This document shows positions 35,584 through 56,195 of a DNA stretch of 64,000 nucleotides, piece by piece. Source of the stretch: Cunninghamella blakesleeana (Eukaryota > Mucoromycota > Mucoromycetes > Mucorales > Cunninghamellaceae); assembly GCA_017871115.1 (NCBI GenBank), contig JAFCIZ010000001.1, positions 2,337,501-2,401,500 on the forward strand, read 5' to 3'. The stretch's first letter is position 1. Every line of letters begins with the position of its first letter. The position numbers and the translations under genes were made by a program. A model generated the notes under the pieces. The model was given only the letters and a program-made list of their open reading frames with translations. It searched no databases and was not told the origin of the DNA.

Positions 35584-36761
35584 TTTTTATGTATATATTT
35601 TGGTATATTTATGTTTAATATATATGTACAGAATTATATAAAAGTAAATATTTATATTTATAATATATATATCAAAAGAGAAAAAAAAGAGAAAAAAAGT
35701 AGTAAAAATAAAAATCGGCCACTTTTAAATTTTTTTTTCTCATACTAATACTTTTAAAACTCCGTATGCTTATTTTTTTTTTGCCACTTGACCAGAAGTA
35801 TGATGATCGTTTATAGAATTAACCGAGATCATTGTTTATTTATTTATTATTAAAATAAAAAAGACTAACTTCTCGGTATATAAACATAGCAGTATATAAA
35901 ATACATTAATTTAAACTTTTTAATAAAATTTAATAGTGAAGAATCAACTATACGTGAGCAATCTTAAAGCCAGTTAAAATGAAAGTTAATTGAATTACTA
36001 AATATGTACATTATTTAATATAAATACAAATATTTATATACCTTTTAACATATATAATTAAAATTAAACGGTTTATACAAATCATGAATTGTTAAAGATA
36101 ACTTTATTTTTATATGCATAATAAAAATAAAATATTATGTGTATTATTTGGAGTTTTCGTTTATCTTAATTTTGAGAAATTTTTAAAATAAATAATATAT
36201 CATTTTTAAAGTTATTTAATGATTCAGATAAACTCTGACTTTTTTTTTATACACAATAAACCAATTAACTTGGAATTTCAAGATATTCATGGAACTACCA
36301 TTCATTATATTGATGCAAAATATAATAATGCCAATTTTATTACTAGCGATTTATTTAAAAATTCTAATTGAAGTTAAATATTGACTTTATATTTTTTTTA
36401 CGTACTATGTATATATTTATAAATGATTATACATTATAATGATAAGTATTTTCAATAATTATTTTTTGGAATAGTAATTTATTTAAACAAATGCTTTATA
36501 TCTAACACTTAAATAAGTATATAAAGATTTATATTTATATAGGTATGTTGCCCATTTAGGTGGTAGTAAGAGAGCTAAACTGCATTTTTTTTATTCAAAA
36601 ACTTGAAAAAAGAGCGAAAAATTATTTTAAACACCGGGGCGCAGCTAGTGACAAAATATAAAAGTAATTTTTTTTTGCATTTTTTTTTTTTCGTTGCACC
36701 TTTCTTCTTTCCATTTTTCTTTCTTTTCTTTAAAAAATATCTCTTTTCCTAATTATATTAC
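35584..36761. promoter_or_regulatory. Divergent region between Tag1-like and XPB genes
   Basis: A 1.18-kb gap. The left end has a purine-rich tract (35672-35700) and CGGCCAC (about 35715-35721) upstream of the Tag1-like gene. The right end has ACACCGGGGCGCAGC (about 36641-36655) and a T/C-rich tract (36668-36740) upstream of XPB. In the middle, 36250-36400 resembles the repeats at 23.3-23.7 kb. No gene is seen. Confidence 0.5.
36250..36400. repeat. Diverged copy of the 23.5-kb repeat family
   Basis: GATTTATTTAAAAATTC at 36348-36364 is identical to 23677-23693, and both are preceded by CCAATTTT within 40 bases. AATAAACCAAT then GGAATTTCAA at about 36255-36281 matches AATAAACCAAT then CGAAATTTTAA at about 23437-23462. 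The remaining sequence has drifted. Confidence 0.45.
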
Positions 36762-40628
<3,867 letters not shown>

Positions 40629-41826
40629 ATATATATATTATGTGGACCTATTGTGTATAGTTTTTATTTATTTATTTATATTAACAAAAAAATAACGTAA
40701 AAAGTAAAAGAATAAAATAAAAATTAAAAAAAATAGAAAATGATAAAAAATAGAAAACGATAAAAAAATAGAAAATGATAAAAAATAAAAAAAAGAGATG
40801 TAAAAAAAAGAACAATAAAAAAACTTAAAAATGGTTTTGTATAAAAAAATAACCTTAGTTATTGCCGTATTACTCCACTATTGTTTTTATTTTTTATTTT
40901 TATTTTTATTTTTATTACTTTAAGTATTTTTTATAAAAAATGTTTTTTACTTTTTTTAAAGTAACTTTTTAATAAATGAAAATAATATATATATATATAA
41001 CTTCCATTATTATTACTATTTTCTTCTATTATAAGCTCAAAAAAATGAACATAACTTTCTTTTATATATATAGAAACACCTCAAAGATCAATAGACACAT
41101 ATAAAATAAATATATGTTTTTTTAGTTTAATCTGATATATATATATATATAGTTGGTTCACATAATTACTGTCAAATAAAATTTGCTTTATTTGAAATAG
41201 CAATGAATAATAAAAATATCTTTAAAAATAAAGGGTTCAGCCCATTATTTTTATTTAATTATTTATTTTTAAAAAATAATATATGTGTGGGTATTATGAA
41301 AAATAAATAAATGGGAGATTAATAAAATAAAGATACTAATAAAAAAAAATAACACAATAAAAAATTAATGAAAGAATTGAGATAAAAGGGTTTTTACAAT
41401 AAATCTGATTTTGAACGTGCTATTCATAAATGAACAAAAAAAAAAGAAATCTAAACAAAAATTATTTTCAATCTTATTTCAATTTCATGATTTTTATTGT
41501 TTGCATTACTGAATACATTTGTAATGTTGGCTATAATTTTAAACTAACTTACCATACCATTATTGCTATTATAATTACTTTAAAGTGAACAACATAAACA
41601 CATAACAAAAAAATAAAAATATAATGCAACTTTACTTTTCCTTTTATATTAATGATGAAACACTAATACTAAAAAAAATTGCAACCATTTAATTCGTTTA
41701 TTTTAATTTATTTTTCAATAAATATATACATATTGATTATAATTTTTTCTTTTTTTTTTAAAAAAATAATAATAATATATCTATGAACAAGTAATAATAT
41801 AGCAAATAAATAATATTTAAGAATCA
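40629..41826. other. Convergent 3' region, XPB and ABC transporter genes
   Basis: AT-rich spacer of about 1.2 kb holding both 3' ends. Seen here are a short tandem repeat (40730-40786), (AT)n near 40987-40999 and 41134-41150, and a T-run/A-run junction at 41752-41768. No gene or structured RNA is evident. Confidence 0.6.
40730..40786. repeat. 17-18-base tandem repeat
   Basis: About three units of AAAATAGAAAATGATAAA with single-base changes (one unit has CGATA in place of TGATA). It lies about 100 bases past the XPB stop. Confidence 0.75.
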
Positions 41827-44800
41827 TTAAGCTTTTTGAGAAGCAGCAGCCAACAAGCTTTCAAATTCACCAGATTTAACACACATTTTATAGAAAGCAG
41901 AATCTGGGTTGTTGAGTAAATTCATAGGACTATATTTCAATAAAAGTAAAATAAAATATATTAAAATAAGTAAATTAATTTTTTTAATAATAAATGATTA
42001 TTTTGTTATTATTTTTACCTGTCAAATTCTAAAAGTTCACCATGATGTAATACCATAATACGATCATAATCAATAATGGTTGCCAACTATTAAAATGAAA
42101 AAAACAAAAAACAAATAGTTAGCAAGAAATAATTATATAAAATATAAAAATCATACTATAAACTAATAAATTATCAACATAAAAAAAAAAAAATAACTAA
42201 CCCTGTGAGCGATTGTAAGGATAGTTGAGTCAGAGAATTCAGTTGAGATATTCTTTTGAATTAATTTATCAGTATCAAAATCAACACTAGCAGTAGCTTC
42301 ATCCATTAGTACAACCTTACTTCTTTTCAATAAAGCTCTTGCAAGGCAAATAAGTTGGCGTTGACCATTTGAGAAGTTCTTTCCACCTTCTGTTACGTTA
42401 GAATTAAGATCTTTAAATACATTTTCATTCACTTGAACTTCTTCTGATACTTCAAAAGCATCATCATCTGTAGGAATTAAATGGACACGTTTAAGTGCTG
42501 TGAAGATTTCATCATCAGCAAATTGATCGAATGGATCCATATTAGAGCGTAAACTACCAGAGAATAATACAGGATCTATATATATGTAAATATAAATAAA
42601 TATATGTTTTAGTTTTAAATTCATCATCATATATAATTTATTTTTAATTTAATTTATATTTATATTTATATTTTTACCTTGAGGAATAATGGTTAAATTG
42701 CTTCTTAAATCTTCAGTACCAATACGACTAATATCAACGTTATCAATAGTAATACTTCCTTTACTTGCTTCAACAAATCGGAAAAAGCTTAAAGCCAAAG
42801 TAGATTTACCGCTACCTGTTGCACCTACAATACCAATTTTTTCTTGAGGTTTCACGCTGAAGGATAAGTTATGAATAACAGCAGGAAGATCTTCAGCATA
42901 ACGGACTTCCAAGTCTTTTACTTCAATAGCACCTTCAGTTGGCCATTGTGGAGGAGGACGATAGTCGGTAATAGCACCAGCTTCTTGATCCATTTCCATA
43001 AATTCAACTACACGTTCAATAGCATTGAAACTCATTTCCAAACTTGTATATCTTCTGATGGCCCAAAACATTTGATCACTATATAATAAAACGTAACTAA
43101 GACAGAAACCAGCTAAAGCAGCATCCAAATAATCAAGACTTAATAAGACAATGGCACAGGCAACCACGTTAACGATGGCACCTGTGAATCCATAACGAAT
43201 ACTAACCCAGCGGTTTACAGTCCATACAAAATAATAAGGTCGGCTGTTAGTATCTGTACGTGTGATCATTTCTTGTAAAAAGCGACGTGTAGCACCAAAG
43301 GCACGAATTGTAGTAATTCCAACAATTGTTTCAGTAAAATGACTAAACAATGGTGAACGTGATACAGAATCCATACGTCTTAATTCACGAGAAGTAGATA
43401 CAAACATAATACCAACAAATATATTAATTACGGCAATGACAATCATAGGAATTACAAAGGCAGGTAAGACAAAACTGACGGCAAGGATACTTGAAAAAAC
43501 AATAACCCATTGAATAATAAAATTAATTAAATCATTTGGAATAGTAGAATCAATTGTTTCAATGTCTTTAGCAAATCGATTTAAAATACGTCCAATAGGT
43601 GTAGTATCAAAAAATCTTAAAGGAGCATGTAAAACACGGTGAAGCAATTTGCCATATAATATCCTGCTAGCACGTAAAATACCAAAATAGATAATACCAA
43701 AACGACTTACGCTCAATATAATATCGGCGAAGGAGATTAAAACATAAATTCCAAGATAGTAATTAAGATTATTATCCTTATTGGCAGCATCTAATATATT
43801 AAAGTCGTTGGTTGATGATGGTGACATAACAGGTAAAGTAAGGTAAGAGAATGAAGGTTGAGATTTAGATGTGAAACCATGAATAGAAGCAGTAGCATGA
43901 ACATCTGTATTATAAGATTGGGCCCATTTTTTAATCCACCAAGATTCAGAAATATCTAATACACGTGTACCAAGAATAGCAGCAATTGCAAGGAACCAAT
44001 AGAAAGGATTACCGACCATTTTAAGATACATGCCATATAATCTTACTTTAACTTTACCCGTTGAACGGCTTTCTTCTTCCACTAAAACTCTAGGTGATTT
44101 ATTTTTTTTATTAATATCATCGTTGGTAGTATCTTCTGTTTCATTTGTTTCAGTAGATTCAATAGCTTCTTCCTCTTCATCAGCAATTTCTTGATTTTTT
44201 TCTTCTTCTAAAATAGTTTCTAATTTACCGGAACTTCTTAAATCAGATGGTGATCCAAGTAAATTGATACGACCATTTTGAATATGGACGAGATAAGAAA
44301 CACCTCCAAGACATAATTTAACATGGTGAGTAATAAGAATGCGTGTACGGTTTTTCATTAATGGGCCCATTAAACATTTTGTAAAAATGTGTTTGGCAGT
44401 ATGAGCATCCACAGCAGATAAGACATCATCCATAAGAATGTTTTTAGCACGAGAATAGACAGCACGAGCTAGAGCAACACGAGCTTTTTGTCCACCAGAA
44501 AGAGTAATACCTTTTTCACCAATTTCGGTCATATCGCCATCTTCAAGAATAGTAAGATCTTTAACTAAACTACAAGCATATAAAGTATCTTTATAACGTT
44601 TTTCATTGTAGGGTAAACCAAATAAGATATTGTCACGAATGGATGCATTTTGTAACCAAGCCGTTTGTGCAACATAAGCAACCGCATGATTTACAATCCA
44701 ATCTTCATCAGCAATATGATTATCCAATTTAAAATCTTCAGAGACAGTATCAGCAACGCCAGTACGTGGGCAGAAAGCTTGGCCTTCTAATACAACAGCT

Positions 44801-45143
44801 TCACCCAATAAACTCAATAACATTAATGTTTTTCCACTTCCAGTTTGGCCACAAATAACGCTAAGTGCTTCATTAGGAAATTCCAAGTTCAAATCTTTCA
44901 AAATAAATCCTTCAGAATCATCAGATGTTGCTGTTCTATCATCAGAATCGGATGATGAAATAGTTTTAGGTGATTTGAATCCAACGGTAGCATCTTTGAA
45001 ACCAATGATAACAGGTTCATTAACATTAACGATAGGTGGTTCCACAACTTCAGGTTCATTTAAATACTGTTCAATACGACGAATACTAATGAATAATAAA
45101 GTCAAATAAGAGTTAAAATAAAGACTCCTATATAAATAATAAA

Positions 45144-45204
<61 letters not shown>

Positions 45205-46279
45205 CCTGATTAAGGCTTGTAACCATTCAATAAAAACTTCAGGTAAAACATTAAGAGCAAATCGTAACTCATTGAATACAGTGATGGCAGTAAAAGCAAT
45301 AGGAGCGGTCAACTCTTTTCCTTCCAATTTGGTGAATGAATAGAAAGATACAATGGTAACTAAAATTGGAGATCTACATTATATATATAAATTTATTTTA
45401 TTTTATTTTTTTAAAATGATTTTAGTATTCATTAATCACCCATTCTTTATATATATATATATACTATTTTCTTATAATTACCCTTGCCATAAAAAGTTAA
45501 AACCCAATTCTGCCAAATAACCCATTTTTAAATGCTTCAATTCAACTTTTCTTGCTTCCATAACACGTTTTTCCCAATTGTTTTCCCAAGCAAAGAATTT
45601 AATTTGTCGAATACCTTGAAGAACTTCATTCATCAAATTAACGCGTTTATCGCGAGCTTCCATCAAACGATCTTGGGATTTAGCAAATAATTTAGCATTA
45701 TAGTGATTAGCAGGTAAAGTGATGACCATAACTAACAATCCAAGGAAACATGATACACCAAGTAAATTATATAAAAAGTAAATGCCAATGAATAACTCAG
45801 TAGGAGCTATATGAAAATAAAAAAAATTAAAAAAAAATTATATATATTTATAGAATAAATAAACTGTTTTAAGTATTATCATTGTTCTTTTTAAAATAAT
45901 AATAATAATAAAAACTGATTAATAAATAACTTTATACATACCTGCTATAACAGAACACCACCATGTACTAAATTCAGAAATACGATTAGAATCAGTACTC
46001 ATTAAATTAACAATAGTACCAGTGCTTGAGCTAACATCTTCTTTTTCTTCCTTGTCTTTATCATTCTTTTTTTTGCTTTCAGTATCGTCATCATCAGATC
46101 GATTTTTATCTTCACTTTTTTCATCAGAACCTGAATTAGTGTCCATACGGCGGAGTGTTTTACGATAAATTTCAATATTTAACAAAGCTTTAATACGTAC
46201 TTGAGTATAAGATCCACCTAATTATTTAAAGTTATATATAAATACATGTAAGTTTACGATGATTATAATATGTATAAAC

Positions 46280-46318
<39 letters not shown>

Positions 46319-47352
46319 CATTATCTCTTACAGAAGTACCAAAGTTGAGCTGTACCAAGACTGATAAGGATGATAGAAAGACCAAGACCAACAATAATAA
46401 TAATACCATGTTCAAGTAAATGATCATCCTTTTTTCCAGAACCAATATCTTGAATTAAATTTAATATACGATTAATAAAATAAGCAGGTGCATAATAAAA
46501 GAATGAAGTAACAACAGCCAAGATAATTTGAAAAATAATGGCAGCACGATTACTACGATAAATACGATATAATAATTTAGAACCACGATGTTCACCAAAT
46601 ATATAAAATAGGTTGCGACCACGATAGATAGGCGTCAACGTAGGCAAATCGTCATCTGACAGTTTCTTTTTACCATAAGCTAAACGAATAAGAGGCGTAA
46701 TCCAACTAAACGTAAAATAAGACCAAATAGAAGATACATTAACAGGAGCGACAGGTTTGCCTTTATCATCAATAAAAGGAGCACCTCTACTTATTGTTAA
46801 TGTTGTATAAAATAAATCCAATGTCAATATCAAACGTACAAGAATAGGTAATGCTTTTAACCATGACATATTAGGATGTGTAGTGATTAAAGACCAAGTA
46901 TCATTAATGGTAATAGAAAAAGCAACAAAGTATAAAAGGCACAAATGAGCATTCAAAATAAATCCCCATTGACTTGGTAATTGATATTTTCTTGAGATCA
47001 AAGTGAGTGTGAATGCATACAACCAAGTGATCAATACAAAAGATGCTGCTAAAATTAGATGAATTGAATCTTGTTGATGATCAAACTTTTTAGCTTGAAT
47101 ATATAAGGAATAAACAGATAATAAAAGTAATACAAAGGTGCCAAAAATAAGGCGTGGAATACGATTTGAATCAGCAAAGGGTACGTTAGGATCACGATGC
47201 TGATCATATTTTATCAAGACATCTTCACTATCGTTTTCTGATAGTTTAATACTATGATGGTAACCACGTTGAATAGATAATACAATAGCACTGAGACAAG
47301 CTGTAGTGCCTAGATATGATGAAAGAGCCAAAGGGCTCAGAAAATCTATCAT
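41827..47352 (-). CDS. Full-length ABCC/MRP-type ABC transporter
   Basis: Eight exons (46332-47352, 45942-46217, 45482-45806, 45206-45373, 42678-45085, 42202-42575, 42019-42086, 41827-41929) encode about 1,580 residues. Layout is TMD0 (about five helices in residues 1-180), a linker, TMD1, NBD1, TMD2, NBD2, as in fungal Ycf1/Bpt1/Ybt1 and animal MRP1, which move glutathione conjugates, bile acids or metals, often at the vacuole. NBD1 has Walker A GQTGSGKT (676-683), LSGGQ (792-796) and Walker B ending MDD (816-817), the MRP-type Asp instead of catalytic Glu. NBD2 has Walker A GATGSGKS (1351-1358), an unusual FSNGQ signature (1467-1471) and a complete MDE Walker B (1490-1492). An acidic insert (about 310 bases, 46010-46145) breaks TMD1. 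Substrate unknown. Confidence 0.93.
46279..46319. repeat. (AAT)n microsatellite in ABC transporter intron 1
   Basis: About 13 tandem AAT units on the plus strand, immediately downstream of the exon 1 donor. It could vary in length between strains. Confidence 0.85.
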
Positions 47353-47829
47353 TTAAAGGATTAATTGATAAAGAAACGAAGGTATAAAAAAAGAGAGAGA
47401 AAAGAGGAAAGAAAAAAAAATTTTATTTCTTTTTTTAAAAAAATTATATATCCACCGCAGTAAATCCTATTTTGGAAGGAATCTTTAAAAATGGAAAGAC
47501 GGTTAATTTTTTTTAGAAAATGATAGAAAACATGAGTAATCTATTTATTTACTATTAATACTAACAGGTCTTACGGTACTTAGCAAAAACAAATCCATTA
47601 ACATGTAAAAACAAACAGTCATGCTTTTTTTTTGTTTTGTTTGATATATATATATACGTCTTAACCGAATTATAAAATATGAGTCAATCGGATTACATAA
47701 TATTTAAAATATTTCAAAACCAATTGTTACTAAAATATTTATTATTTTAAAATAAAATAAAATAAAATGAACTTTCTTTCTTCCTATTTCTATTATGTAT
47801 AAGTATATATACACATATACACATACATG

Positions 47830-47861
<32 letters not shown>

Positions 47862-48564
47862 TAAGTATATGTATGTATGTACATTTAAAAAAAATCATCC
47901 AGCCGGGGTTAGGATGATGTCAAATCGTTTTCAATGTAAAACTTAATCTATATCAATGTGGCTGTAATTTTTTTTTTTTTATTTCTCCATTTTTTTACAT
48001 AGATAACTGTATATTTTATACAGATGAATATAGTTTCAGTTATTTTTGCCGTAATTTCATTCAGTTGGTTTATTTTTTTTATTAAAAAAATTATATATTA
48101 ATGACTATCATATTTTACAATAATATAATATAAAGATATATTTTATGTATAATCATTTAATTATTATTACTATCATATTGCGTATTATATTTATATTATC
48201 TTCATTCTTAATAAATATTATATTTTTTAAAAAAAAATCAGCCAATGCGCTTAAAAATAAAAAGTGGTATATAATATTTTTTTACTAATTTGAAATTGTT
48301 CATACCTTATTTTATCAATCCAGATATTTTTAATATAGCTTATGTTATTATATATATATAATCATATTAGTTCTTTTTAACATAATCATATATACTATTT
48401 TTTATCATAAAATATCCACTTTTTTGGGCGCAGTTTGTTATGTAAAAAAAATGTGGCGGCGTTATAAATTTATTTATTTTTTTTTTCGCGTATAAATATT
48501 TTTTTAGTTATTCTCTTTTTTATTTCACTACTTCCGTACTTTGTAAATAAAATATTAAAATAAT
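47353..48564. promoter_or_regulatory. Divergent region between ABC transporter and RAE1 genes
   Basis: A 1.2-kb gap. On the transporter side a purine-rich tract (47388-47425) and ACCGCA at 47454-47459 (TGCGGT in gene orientation, about 102 bases upstream of the ATG) look promoter-like. On the RAE1 side GGGCGCAG (about 48424-48431), GTGGCGGCG (about 48461-48469) and a T/C tract (48479-48535) precede the ATG. (AT)n lies near 47838-47860. The middle is plain AT-rich DNA with no gene. Confidence 0.55.
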
Positions 48565-50334
48565 ATGGATCCCAAAGATTTTGAAGTAAGATTAATAAAA
48601 TAAATGTTTTCAGTAATTCATAATTAAATGGTATATTTTTTATATCGAAAATATTTATATATAATATTCATCATTTTCTAAAATCTTTATTATTATTATT
48701 ATTATTATACTTTACTTTTATTGAATCTAGGTAGCTAATGCGCCAACTGATGGTATTTCCTCTATGGATTTTTCTCCTCAAGCTGACTTTTTAGCAGTAT
48801 CTTCATGGGACAATCAAGTGAGTTTGATATATCTCTTTTTAAATCAGTGATATATATTATAATTTTTAGGATTATTCAGTTTTTATTTATTTATACTTTT
48901 AATATAATATAATGGATTTTTAATATATTATAATGGATTTTTAATGGTATAGGTACGTATATATGAAGTTCAACCTTCTGGCAACACTCTTCCTAAAGCA
49001 GCTTATTCACATGAAGGTCCAGTACTTGATGTCACATGGAGCAAGGTAAAATCAATTTTATATAAAACAAAGATTTATATTTATTGCTAAAATAATAATA
49101 AAAATATAGAGAATAGAAATAGGGTGCTGATGTATCATTTACTTCCTCACTTTTATATATAATTTACTAATCATGATCTTATTTTATTCTAATATTTGCT
49201 ATTGTAATTTTAGGATGGCACCAAATTAGTTTCAGGTGGCGCAGATAAAGCAGGAAGATTATTTGATGTAAATACTGGCCAAAGTAGCCAAATTGCCGAA
49301 CATAGCGAACCTATTAAATGTGTTAATTTTATTGACCAAGGACAAAATATTGTAGCAACTGGAAGTTGGGATAAAACTCTAAAATATTGGGATTTACGAT
49401 CACCCCAACCTATCGGCACAGTACAATTACCTGAAAGAGTTTACACTATGGATTCATTCGGACCTTTATTAGTGGTTGGCACAGCTGATAAGCATATTTG
49501 TATTTTTGATCTTAATAATCCTACTACCATCTTCAAAGTAAGTTATTACTATTACTTAATAATTTGAAATGATACATATACCAGTAAATATACCATAGAA
49601 TGAAGAAAAAATACATTTTTAACAATTTTTTGAACATTTCTTTTTCTTTATCCCTATTTTTTTTTTTCAACATTAGCAAACAACATCACCATTAAAATGG
49701 CAGACTAGAACTATTTCGTGTTTTACAAGCGGAAAAGGATATGCAGTCGGTTCTATTGAAGGACGTGTGGGTATTCAATATATTGAAGATAAAGAACAAT
49801 CGTAAGTAAAAAAGCGCTTTTTAATTTTATTTTTCAAAAAAAACAATAATGTTAATAGGATGATTATAATAATGCTGATCTTTTATTATTATTTTACCAT
49901 ATTATAGTAAAAACTTTTCATTCAAATGTCATCGTGATGAAGCTAAAAATGTATTCTCGGTTAATTCTATTGATTTCCATCCTACTTATGGAACTTTCAC
50001 TACAGCTGGTGCCGATGGCACAGTCAGTTTTTGGGATAAAGATTCTAAACAACGTTTGAAGGCTTTTAATAATGTCAATGGCACTATCCCTTGCACAACA
50101 TTTAATCGTAATGGAACTATATTTGCTTATGCTGTTAGTTACGATTGGACTAAGGTAAAAATAAAATAAAAAAGCAAAGATAAATATTTATACAACAGTG
50201 GCGATATCAATATATTTATTTATTTATTTATACAAATTTAGGGTTATAAATTTGCCAATCCAGCTCCTCATAAAATCTTTTTACATGCCGTTCGTGATGA
50301 AGATATTAAACCAAGAGGTCCCAAGAAGCGATAA
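48565..50334 (+). CDS. RAE1: mRNA export WD40 protein RAE1/Gle2
   Basis: Seven exons (48565-48585, 48731-48817, 48953-49045, 49214-49537, 49677-49801, 49908-50154, 50242-50334) encode about 329 residues, forming one seven-bladed WD40 propeller. RAE1/Gle2 binds the GLEBS motif of a nucleoporin (Nup98/Nup116) at the nuclear pore and supports mRNA export; relatives overlap with Bub3 in mitosis. Diagnostic stretches are [89 protein letters not shown] and [15 protein letters not shown]. The VGSIEGRV and AVSYDW wording distinguishes RAE1 from Bub3 only weakly, but the N-terminal short arm and the KFANP/KPRGPKK ending favour RAE1. Confidence 0.93.
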
Positions 50335-50517
50335 ATCCCTTTTTTTACTACTATCATTTTTTCGTATGTTATATTATTTTTTTCATACTTATTTTTTATT
50401 TTATTACTCTCTATTGTATATGAAGATGCATTTTTTTTTTTAAACACTTTATTTCTTATTCAAAAAAAAACAGGTTAAACTCTTTCCTTTTCCCCAAACA
50501 TACACACAATTAATAAT

Positions 50518-50549
<32 letters not shown>

Positions 50550-51749
50550 ATAAAATAAATTGTTTCGTTTTACATATTTATATTATTTTTGTTAGTTTAG
50601 GTTATTATAGAAAATGAAGATTATTTATTTATTTATTATTTATTTAACTCTATTTTTTTTTTTTATTATTATCATGTATTTCATCGTCGTAAACGTGTGT
50701 GCACATAAATATTCATCTTATTTTTTATTATTATTAAAAACAGTTCACTTTGATAGGAATTAAGATAAATAAATAAAACATCTTGATCAAGATAAAGAAA
50801 AATAAAATAAAGAATGATAATGATAATATTAAAAAAGGATAGCGATAAAGATATTTGATGAAAGCAATATCTCGAGAGCTTTCAAAAGATAACCCAAGGA
50901 GGTAGTTTTTTTATTTTAGATAAAAAAAAAAAAGATTTACCAAATTTTTGTTACTGAATTGTATTAGAAATCGTTTTATTTTAGTATTGTTTTTTATGTA
51001 AACCTAAACTGTTTTTAGTAATTATATGAAACTGTCTGCTACAAGGGAAAAAAATAAAATAAAAAATATAGTCGTCATCAGGGTTTCATCCTTGCTATTT
51101 TATTTCTACTTTTTATTTCATTTCTTGGTAAAAAACAGAAAAAAAAAGAGATGATTTTTTTTTTTTGAAAAAAAGGACAAATTTAGTAAAGTCTATTAAA
51201 CTGTGATTCAAATATTTTCTTGATGATCTTCTTATTTATTGGTTACTTCCTTTTATAGAATATTAGTTGTATTGTTCTTGTTTGATAATCATTTAAATAA
51301 TATAATCAATATGCACTTTAACCTTAAAAATAATCTATTTTATCATTGCAATATTAACGTTTGAGATAATAGATAATAAATAACAAACAATATAATCATT
51401 AAAGTATATAGAATAATCATCATCATAATCATGACGCTGATAAAAAAAAAAAAAATAGCAGAAAAAATAATTTTGGCCGTCGGCATTGGCAATTGCGGCG
51501 TTTTAACCAATAAAGAAAAAATTAACCACTTGATTGGTATATAAATTTCCCCAGTTTTTTAAATTTTTTCTCTTTCTTTCTTTTCTCTTTCTTTTCTTTA
51601 TCTTTTAATTTTTTCTTTATCTCTTTCAACTTTCTCTTTACCTTTCTTTTTTTTTTTGATTCCTTCCTTGTATAAATATATTATTTTTATCAATATTCCA
51701 TATATCATTTCTTTTATAGACCATTTCTATTTTTTTTAAACAAAAAAAA
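50335..51749. promoter_or_regulatory. RAE1 3' flank and CLC gene promoter
   Basis: A tandem 1.4-kb spacer. The left part holds (AT)n (about 50520-50541) and poly-T. Close to the CLC gene are GGCCGTCGGC (about 51476-51485), TGCGGCG (51494-51500), three CCAAT-type pentamers (ATTGG 51485-51489, CCAAT 51507-51511, ATTGG 51533-51537) and a long T/C-rich tract (51555-51665). This is the best-looking promoter in the window. No gene is seen. Confidence 0.55.

Positions 51750-56195
<4,446 letters not shown>

Noticed and set aside
48565..50334. Bub3 identity for the WD40 gene
   Set aside because: The [19 protein letters not shown] and AVSYDW blocks and the C-terminal KPRGPKK favour RAE1/Gle2, although the two are related.
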